Shown here piece by piece: positions 51,188 to 56,131 of a DNA stretch of 56,131 nt. The translations under genes and the position numbers were made by a program. The stretch is from Paenibacillus sp. A3. GTDB lineage: Bacteria > Bacillota > Bacilli > Paenibacillales > NBRC-103111. The DNA lies in contig NZ_JTHN01000166.1 of assembly GCF_001399685.1 (NCBI RefSeq), forward strand, positions 1 to 56,131, given 5' to 3'. A model generated the notes under the pieces. It worked only from the letters and a program-made list of their open reading frames with translations, was not told where the DNA came from and did not search any database. Each line of letters opens with the position of its first letter. Position 1 is the first letter of the stretch.

Positions 51188-51625
51188 ATGCGTACCACAT
51201 ATATGGCGAAGCCTAATGAAGTTGAACGCAAATGGTACATCATCGATGCTACCGATAAGACGCTCGGACGTCTGGCCAGCGAAGCGGCAAGCATTCTGCG
51301 CGGCAAACATAAGCCTCAATTTACTCCGCATGTAGACACTGGCGATTTCGTTGTCGTCATCAATGCTGAGAAAATCGTTTTGACAGGTAAAAAACTGCAA
51401 AACAAAATGTACTATCGTCACTCCCTGCATCCGGGCGGTCTGAAAGTGACCTCGGCTCAAGATATGCTGAACAACAAGCCTGAGCGTATGTTGGAACTGG
51501 CGATTCACGGTATGCTTCCGAAAAACCGTTTGGGCAACCGCCTGAAAACGAAGCTTAAAGTGTATGCAGGTTCGGAACATCCGCATCAAGCACAACAACC
51601 TGAAGTTTGGGAACTTCGCGGTTAA
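51188..51625 (+). CDS. rplM: Ribosomal protein L13
   Basis: 145 aa. Early 50S assembly protein. [35 protein letters not shown] and GMLPKNRLG are hallmarks. ATG 51188 follows TAGGAGGAAC. It is the first gene of the two-gene rplM-rpsI operon, behind its own promoter and leader. Confidence 0.98.
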   Translation: MRTTYMAKPNEVERKWYIIDATDKTLGRLASEAASILRGKHKPQFTPHVDTGDFVVVINAEKIVLTGKKLQNKMYYRHSLHPGGLKVTSAQDMLNNKPERMLELAIHGMLPKNRLGNRLKTKLKVYAGSEHPHQAQQPEVWELRG

Positions 51626-51643
51626 TAAAGGGAGGACTGTCTT

Positions 51644-52036
51644 GTGGCACAAGTACAATATTATGGCACCGGTCGTCGTAAGCATTCGGTAGCACGTGTA
51701 CGTTTGGTACCGGGCGAAGGCCGTATCGTTATTAATAAACGCGAGCTGGACGAATACTTTGGTCTGGAAACGCTGAAATTGATCGTAAAACAACCGCTTA
51801 ACCTGACTGAAACATTGTCCAAGTACGATGTATTGGTTTTGGCTCATGGCGGCGGGATCTCCGGACAAGCCGGCGCGATCCGTCACGGGATTTCCCGCGC
51901 TCTGCTGAAAGCAGACCCGGAATTCCGCGGCGCCCTGAAAAAGGCGGGCTTCTTGACTCGTGACCCGCGGATGAAAGAGCGTAAAAAGTACGGCTTGAAA
52001 GCTGCTCGTCGCGCTCCTCAATTCTCCAAACGTTAA
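51644..52036 (+). CDS. rpsI: Ribosomal protein S9
   Basis: 130 aa. Its C-terminal tail (RRAPQFSKR) reaches P-site t[22 protein letters not shown] and [19 protein letters not shown] are standard. GTG 51644 follows GGGAGGAC. A strong terminator follows. Confidence 0.98.
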   Translation: MAQVQYYGTGRRKHSVARVRLVPGEGRIVINKRELDEYFGLETLKLIVKQPLNLTETLSKYDVLVLAHGGGISGQAGAIRHGISRALLKADPEFRGALKKAGFLTRDPRMKERKKYGLKAARRAPQFSKR

Positions 52037-52049
52037 TATCGACACAACG

Positions 52050-52086
52050 AACCTTTCCGATTCACGTCGGAAAGGTTTTTTTTTAT
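52050..52086 (+). terminator. Terminator after rpsI
   Basis: AACCTTTCCGA (52050-52060) and TCGGAAAGGTT (52067-52077) form a perfect 11-bp stem around TTCACG, followed by nine T. Confidence 0.95.
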
Positions 52087-52145
52087 TTTCACCAAACAAG
52101 CCCGAAAGCAATAATATAAGGCAGAAGCCTAGACAAAATTTTAAA

Positions 52146-52173
52146 TTGACAAAAAGGGTCCACCGATTATAAT
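52146..52173 (+). promoter_or_regulatory. Sigma-A promoter of cysH-sat
   Basis: Perfect TTGACA (52146-52151) and perfect TATAAT (52168-52173), 16-bp spacer, in an AT-rich region. Such a strong promoter suggests control by a repressor. Confidence 0.82.
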
Positions 52174-52195
52174 TAAAATAAATAAAATAAAACAC

Positions 52196-52217
52196 ATATT
52201 TATACTCGGAATTAAAA
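52196..52217 (+). promoter_or_regulatory. Possible CymR-type operator before cysH
   Basis: ATATTTATACTCGGAATTAA resembles the CymR box (ATA and an A-rich part before GGAATT) used for sulfur genes in Bacillales. It lies ~20-40 bp after the -10 box, a blocking position. Based on a remembered consensus; weak evidence. Confidence 0.33.
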
Positions 52218-52236
52218 TGCTGGAGGTGCGAAAAAC

Positions 52237-52929
52237 ATGAATTTATTTGAGAAAGAGGAATTAATTCGTCAAGCAGCAGAGGATTTTGAGTCTCAAAGTC
52301 CGGAGGCACTTTTATCCTGGGCGGTAGAAAGGTTTCCCAATATCACTTTAGCCTGTAGTTTCGGAGCAGAGGACGTCGTATTGGTCGATATGCTCCAGAA
52401 GGTTAGTCCGAAAACGGATATCTTTTACCTGGATACGAACGTGCATTTTCAGGAAACCTATGAAACCCGCGACCGCTTGCAGCAGCACTATGGAGTCGAA
52501 TTCGTTCAAGTGCTCCCGAAGCTTACGCTGAAGGAGCAGGCGCAGCAGTTTGGCGAAGAACTGTGGAAGAGCGCTCCGAACCAATGCTGTAATATCCGCA
52601 AAGTCGATCCGTTAACGGATATCCTCAAAAACTACGATGCCTGGATCACAGGAATTCGCCGTGACCAAGCTCCGACACGCGCCAATTCCAAGAAGGTCGA
52701 ATACGACGTGAAGTTCGGTCTTGTTAAATTCAACCCGCTCGCCAGTTGGACACCGGAAGATGTATGGAGTTATATTCGAAGCAACAACATTATTTACAAC
52801 CCGCTTCATGATCGGAACTACCCAAGTATCGGCTGCGAGCACTGTACTCGTCCGGTAGCGGTGGGTGAGGACCCGAGAGCGGGCCGTTGGGCCGGATTCG
52901 AGAAGACGGAATGCGGACTTCATAAATAA
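52237..52929 (+). CDS. cysH: Assimilatory APS (PAPS) reductase
   Basis: 230 aa. Reduces adenylyl sulfate to sulfite with thioredoxin. The PP-loop-type fold starts at LACSFGAEDVVL. The [4Fe-4S]-binding cysteines C117-C118 and C200/C203 are present, which marks the APS-type enzyme; catalytic C226 is in the C-terminal ECGLHK. APS use fits the absence of cysC here. TGGAGGTGC precedes the ATG. It pairs with sat, 30 bp downstream. Confidence 0.94.
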   Translation: MNLFEKEELIRQAAEDFESQSPEALLSWAVERFPNITLACSFGAEDVVLVDMLQKVSPKTDIFYLDTNVHFQETYETRDRLQQHYGVEFVQVLPKLTLKEQAQQFGEELWKSAPNQCCNIRKVDPLTDILKNYDAWITGIRRDQAPTRANSKKVEYDVKFGLVKFNPLASWTPEDVWSYIRSNNIIYNPLHDRNYPSIGCEHCTRPVAVGEDPRAGRWAGFEKTECGLHK

Positions 52930-52959
52930 GTAGAGAGGGTAATAGGAGGAGCAATAGCG

Positions 52960-54135
52960 ATGGGAGAAACCATTCGACCGCACGGTGGAACGCTCATTAA
53001 TCGGGTGATTGAGGGCGAGAAAAAAACAAGCCTGCTGGAGCATGCCGCAACGTTATATTCGATTAAGATCGACGCATGGACGATTTCCGATCTTGATTTG
53101 ATCGGTGTCGGCGCTTTTTCGCCGCTTACAGGCTTTTTGGGTGAACAGGATTATCATTCGGTCGTGGAACGTATGCGCTTGGAAGACGGAACGGTCTGGA
53201 GCATTCCGATTACTTTAGCCGTTGAGCCGCAAATCGCCAGTAACCTTGCGATCGGACAGGAAGCAGCGCTTGTAGGGGCCCAGGATGGCATCGTCTACGG
53301 CATTATTGAAGTCCAAAGCATCTATCATGTCGACCAGCGCAAAGAAGCGCTGAACGTATTTAAAACCGACGACGAAGCGCATCCCGGCGTTCAGAAGCTG
53401 TTCTCCAGACCGTCAACCTATGTGGGCGGACCGATTCAAGTATTAAACCGTCCGAAGCCGGATAAATTCGAGGAGTTTTACTACGATCCGGCCGTAACGC
53501 GGCGGATTTTTTCCGAGAAGGGCTGGAAGACCGTAGTCGGCTTTCAGACCCGGAATCCGGTTCACCGGGCACACGAATACATTCAAAAAAGCGCGATGGA
53601 AATCGTTGATGCGCTCTTCTTGAACCCGTTGGTGGGCGAGACCAAGTCTGACGATATATCGGCGGATGTCCGGATGCGCAGCTATTTGATCCTGTTGGAA
53701 AATTACTATCCGAAGGACCGCGTATTTTTGGGCGTATTCCCCGCAGCGATGCGCTATGCCGGGCCGCGTGAAGCGATATTCCATGCGATGGTTCGCAAAA
53801 ACTACGGCTGCACGCATTTTATTGTAGGGCGTGATCATGCGGGCGTAGGCGACTATTATGGAACGTATGAAGCGCAGGAAATCTTCGGAAATTTCACGCC
53901 AGAAGAGCTTGGCATCACACCGCTGTTTTTCGAGCATAGCTTCTTTTGCACCAAATGCGGCAACATGGCTTCCAGCAAGACGTGTCCGCACGGCAAAGAA
54001 GACCATCTGCATCTGTCCGGAACAAAAGTTCGTGCGCTGCTGCGTGACGGCCAATGCCCGCCACCTCAGTTCACGCGGCCGGAAGTGGCGGAAGTGTTGA
54101 TCGAAGGTATGAAAGACCCTGAATATCAGGTGTAA
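52960..54135 (+). CDS. sat: Sulfate adenylyltransferase (ATP sulfurylase)
   Basis: 391 aa, the homo-oligomeric type without a C-terminal kinase. Activates sulfate to APS for CysH. Motifs [12 protein letters not shown] (HxxH ATP site), [12 protein letters not shown] and the zinc-ribbon-like [25 protein letters not shown] precedes the ATG. Supplies sulfide for the CysE branch encoded at 13201. Confidence 0.95.
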   Translation: MGETIRPHGGTLINRVIEGEKKTSLLEHAATLYSIKIDAWTISDLDLIGVGAFSPLTGFLGEQDYHSVVERMRLEDGTVWSIPITLAVEPQIASNLAIGQEAALVGAQDGIVYGIIEVQSIYHVDQRKEALNVFKTDDEAHPGVQKLFSRPSTYVGGPIQVLNRPKPDKFEEFYYDPAVTRRIFSEKGWKTVVGFQTRNPVHRAHEYIQKSAMEIVDALFLNPLVGETKSDDISADVRMRSYLILLENYYPKDRVFLGVFPAAMRYAGPREAIFHAMVRKNYGCTHFIVGRDHAGVGDYYGTYEAQEIFGNFTPEELGITPLFFEHSFFCTKCGNMASSKTCPHGKEDHLHLSGTKVRALLRDGQCPPPQFTRPEVAEVLIEGMKDPEYQV

Positions 54136-54142
54136 GCATCAG

Positions 54143-54171
54143 GTATAATTGTCCACCTCGTCCCATAAGAT
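54143..54171 (+). promoter_or_regulatory. Possible sigma-E promoter of cwlD
   Basis: CATAAGAT (54164-54171) fits the sigma-E -10 pattern CATANNNT, and GTATAAT (54143-54149) is a partial -35 match, spacer 14 bp. cwlD is a mother-cell/forespore gene in B. subtilis, which supports the idea. The start near 54178 would be inside the terminator loop. Confidence 0.45.
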
Positions 54172-54205
54172 GAAAGAGAGTCTAGGGATGTGAGGTGGAT
54201 TTTTT
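54152..54205 (+). terminator. Terminator after sat that contains the cwlD ribosome site
   Basis: TCCACCTC (54152-54159) pairs with GAGGTGGA (54192-54199), with an inner TCCC/GGGA helix (54161-54164 with 54185-54188), followed by TTTTTT (54200-54205). The 3' arm is the ribosome binding site of cwlD, and the T run ends one base before its ATG. Confidence 0.75.
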
Positions 54206-54206
54206 C

Positions 54207-54962
54207 ATGTTCGGAAAAAGAAAGAGGGTCGTCGTTTGGCTGACCATGCATAGCGGAATCAAAATCGTCATGTCAGCCTTGTTGGTGGCGCTCATGCTGT
54301 TCATGTTCACCTACGAGCTCCCATCCACCAAAACATGGACGTATTGGACGATGCCGCTGTCCGGCAAAATCATCGCATTGGATGCCGGGCATGGCGGGCC
54401 GGACGGAGGCGCTCGAAGTAAGGACGGGCTGGAGGAGAAGGATGTCAATTTGGCCATTGCCTTGGCCCTTCGGGATTATTTGCAGCAGTCGGGAGCATTG
54501 GTGGTCATGACCCGGGAGGACGACCGGGATCTGGCCGCTCCGGAAACGAAAGGGTACAGTAAACGCAAAACCGAGGATCTGCTGAAACGAGCCGAGTTTG
54601 TTACCAAACAAAAGTCCAATCTATTCGTCAGCATCCATCTGAACAGTATCCCGTCCCCCCGCTGGTCGGGTGCACAGACGTTCTTTTATCCGAATCATGC
54701 GGACAATTCGACCTTGGCAACGTTGATTCAGGAGGAAATGAAAAGGAACTTGAAAAATACGGATCGGGTCGCGAAGCAGGCCGACAAAGAAATCTATTTG
54801 CTCAAAGCGATGACCATTCCAAGCGCTCTCGTCGAAGTCGGATTTTTATCCAATCCGGGTGAAGCTCAGCTGCTTCGGGATCCGGTTTATCAGAAAAAGA
54901 TAGCGACTTCCATTTATCAAGGCATTCTCCGGTACTACTCGGGTGAAAAAGTGGGCTCCTGA
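54207..54962 (+). CDS. cwlD: CwlD, N-acetylmuramoyl-L-alanine amidase (spore cortex)
   Basis: 251 aa. CwlD strips peptide side chains so that muramic delta-lactam can form in spore cortex, needed for germination. An N-terminal membrane anchor/signal (about 18-36) is followed by an Amidase_3 domain with zinc ligands His62, Glu76 or Glu77, His144 and catalytic Glu210 (ALVEVGFLSN). ATG 54207 lies 8 bp after GAGGTGG; GTG 54195 overlaps it. Its ribosome site is buried in the terminator hairpin of sat read-through RNA. Confidence 0.92.
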   Translation: MFGKRKRVVVWLTMHSGIKIVMSALLVALMLFMFTYELPSTKTWTYWTMPLSGKIIALDAGHGGPDGGARSKDGLEEKDVNLAIALALRDYLQQSGALVVMTREDDRDLAAPETKGYSKRKTEDLLKRAEFVTKQKSNLFVSIHLNSIPSPRWSGAQTFFYPNHADNSTLATLIQEEMKRNLKNTDRVAKQADKEIYLLKAMTIPSALVEVGFLSNPGEAQLLRDPVYQKKIATSIYQGILRYYSGEKVGS

Positions 54963-54970
54963 TGAATTTG

Positions 54971-54979
54971 TGGTATAAT
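54971..54979 (+). promoter_or_regulatory. Extended -10 promoter before mrp
   Basis: TGGTATAAT (54971-54979) is a TGn-extended consensus -10. No good -35 is found 16-18 bp upstream. It lies ~43 bp before the mrp start. Confidence 0.5.
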
Positions 54980-55021
54980 ATACCGCAGTAGAACTTAACT
55001 ATGGATCGCCGAGGTGACATC

Positions 55022-56128
55022 GTGATAACCAAAGAACAATTGCTGGCTTCCGTAAGCCAGCTGAAGGACCTGGAATTCGGCTTAAGCTTGGTTGATTTGA
55101 ATTTTATTCGCGATATCATGATTAAAGAACTACATGTGTCGGCTACCGTACTGCTGTCCAGTGATAACGAACCGTACAAGCAGCAGCTGCAGGATCAGGT
55201 TGCTGAGGCTTTCAAACAAGCGGGCGCCACGGACGTTCACCTGCGCTTTCGGCTGCTGTCCGAATTCGAGCGCAACGAAGCGGCGCGCAAGGCTCAAGAA
55301 TCCGCCTCTGTTCACGAAAAAAACGAACAACCTTCCGAGCCTTCCGTCAACGTGCTTGACCCGCAATCGGGAGTGCGTTTTATTGCTATCGCGAGCGGAA
55401 AAGGCGGCGTCGGGAAATCGACAGTCACGGTCAACTTGGCTGTAGCGTTAGCGAGATTAGGGAAGAAAGTCGGCTTGGTCGACGCCGACATTTACGGATT
55501 TAGCGTTCCCGACATGATGGGAATCGAAGAAAAGCCGCAGCTCGTGAACAACCATATTATTCCGGTTGAACGGTTCGGCGTTAAAGTGATTTCCATGGGC
55601 TTTTTTGTCGAAGAAAATACACCGGTCATTTGGCGCGGCCCGATGCTGGGGAAAATGCTTCGCAACTTCTTTAACGAAGTGGAGTGGGGCGAGCTTGACT
55701 ATATTCTGTTGGATCTGCCACCGGGGACGGGAGATGTGGCCCTTGACGTCCATCAGATGATTCCGCACAGCAAAGAAATTATCGTTACCACGCCTCATGC
55801 TACAGCCGCTTTTGTAGCGGCCCGAGCCGGAGCGATGGCTATTCATACGGAGCATGAGATTATCGGTGTCGTCGAAAATATGTCGTACTATGCCTGTGGC
55901 AAATGCGGCAATAAAGAATATGTGTTCGGTCGTGGAGGTGGAGGCAAGCTGGCTGAGGAGCTACATACGAAGTTGTTGGCGCAAATTCCTCTCGGAGTTC
56001 CGGACAACCATGTGGCCGAACCGGATTATTCTCCTTCGGTGTACAAAGCTGATACCGAAACGGGACTCATTTACCGCGATATGGCAGTGCAAGTGATTCA
56101 ACAGCTAGAGGAAAAAGGATCAGCCTGA
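55022..56128 (+). CDS. Mrp/SalA family P-loop ATPase, Fe-S cluster carrier
   Basis: 368 aa. The N-terminal ~100 residues form an MIP18/DUF59-type domain. The deviant Walker A SGKGGVGKST (125-134) starts a ParA/MinD-like ATPase domain, and C292/C295 form the CxxC Fe-S carrier motif. In B. subtilis the homologue SalA also acts as a regulator. GTG 55022, 7 bp after GAGGTGACA, is preferred to ATG 55001. It is complete: the stop ends three bases before the window end. Confidence 0.92.
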   Translation: MITKEQLLASVSQLKDLEFGLSLVDLNFIRDIMIKELHVSATVLLSSDNEPYKQQLQDQVAEAFKQAGATDVHLRFRLLSEFERNEAARKAQESASVHEKNEQPSEPSVNVLDPQSGVRFIAIASGKGGVGKSTVTVNLAVALARLGKKVGLVDADIYGFSVPDMMGIEEKPQLVNNHIIPVERFGVKVISMGFFVEENTPVIWRGPMLGKMLRNFFNEVEWGELDYILLDLPPGTGDVALDVHQMIPHSKEIIVTTPHATAAFVAARAGAMAIHTEHEIIGVVENMSYYACGKCGNKEYVFGRGGGGKLAEELHTKLLAQIPLGVPDNHVAEPDYSPSVYKADTETGLIYRDMAVQVIQQLEEKGSA

Positions 56129-56131
56129 CGA

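Noticed and set aside
52174..52236. S-box (SAM) riboswitch before cysH, as in B. subtilis
   Set aside because: The leader from the predicted start is under 60 nt, with no S-box motifs and no terminator.

Overview
This window is a Gram-positive, Firmicutes-type chromosome segment, most likely from Paenibacillus or a close relative in the Paenibacillaceae. The evidence is the gene order (rrn - ctsR-mcsA-mcsB-clpC-radA-disA - yacL-ispD-ispF-gltX-cysE-cysS-mrnC-rlmB-rae1-sigH - rpmG-secE-nusG - rplKAJL - rpoBC - str/S10/spc/alpha ribosomal clusters - truA-rplM-rpsI - cwlD-mrp), strong Shine-Dalgarno sequences, many GTG/TTG starts, CtsR and T-box regulation and the sporulation genes sigH and cwlD. 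Every gene I support is on the + strand. I found no tRNA, transposase, prophage, CRISPR array or frameshifted gene.

Region by region. (1) 1-300: the 3' tip of a 23S rRNA, a complete 5S rRNA and its terminator. (2) 300-5180: the CtsR-autoregulated stress operon ctsR-mcsA-mcsB-clpC, with a perfect CtsR operator at the start site. (3) 5276-9988: radA, disA (c-di-AMP synthase), a pssA module with its own promoter and terminator, and the PIN/TRAM protein yacL. A large palindrome of about 166 bp separates radA from disA. (4) 10074-17004: isoprenoid genes ispD-ispF, gltX, then a cysteine T-box (specifier TGC) before cysE-cysS-mrnC-rlmB-rae1. (5) 17066-22246: sigH; then rpmG-secE-nusG-rplK-rplA; an L10 leader; rplJ-rplL; and a small methyltransferase. 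(6) 22247-29981: a long rpoB leader and rpoB-rpoC. (7) 30048-34832: rplGB-rpsL-rpsG-fusA-tuf, bounded by a strong promoter and terminators. (8) 34854-50211: the S10-spc-alpha supercluster from rpsJ to rplQ, with secY, adk, map, a KOW protein, infA and rpoA embedded. (9) 50254-52086: truA, then rplM-rpsI with its own promoter and leader. (10) 52146-56131: sulfate assimilation genes cysH-sat, the spore-cortex amidase cwlD and the Fe-S carrier ATPase mrp.

Together the genes link protein quality control, c-di-AMP, aminoacylation, transcription and translation. The coding content is conserved core, and I do not see a new protein system. The observations worth following up lie in the non-coding DNA: a family of short hairpin repeats placed next to ribosome binding sites of ribosomal genes (six copies, three in tandem before rplJ), a terminator that buries the cwlD ribosome binding site while a sigma-E-like promoter sits inside it, the radA-disA palindrome, structured leaders before rpsJ and rpoB, and a start-site-proximal hairpin with a T run before rpmG. 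All start-site choices, promoters and structures were read by eye without alignment or folding software.
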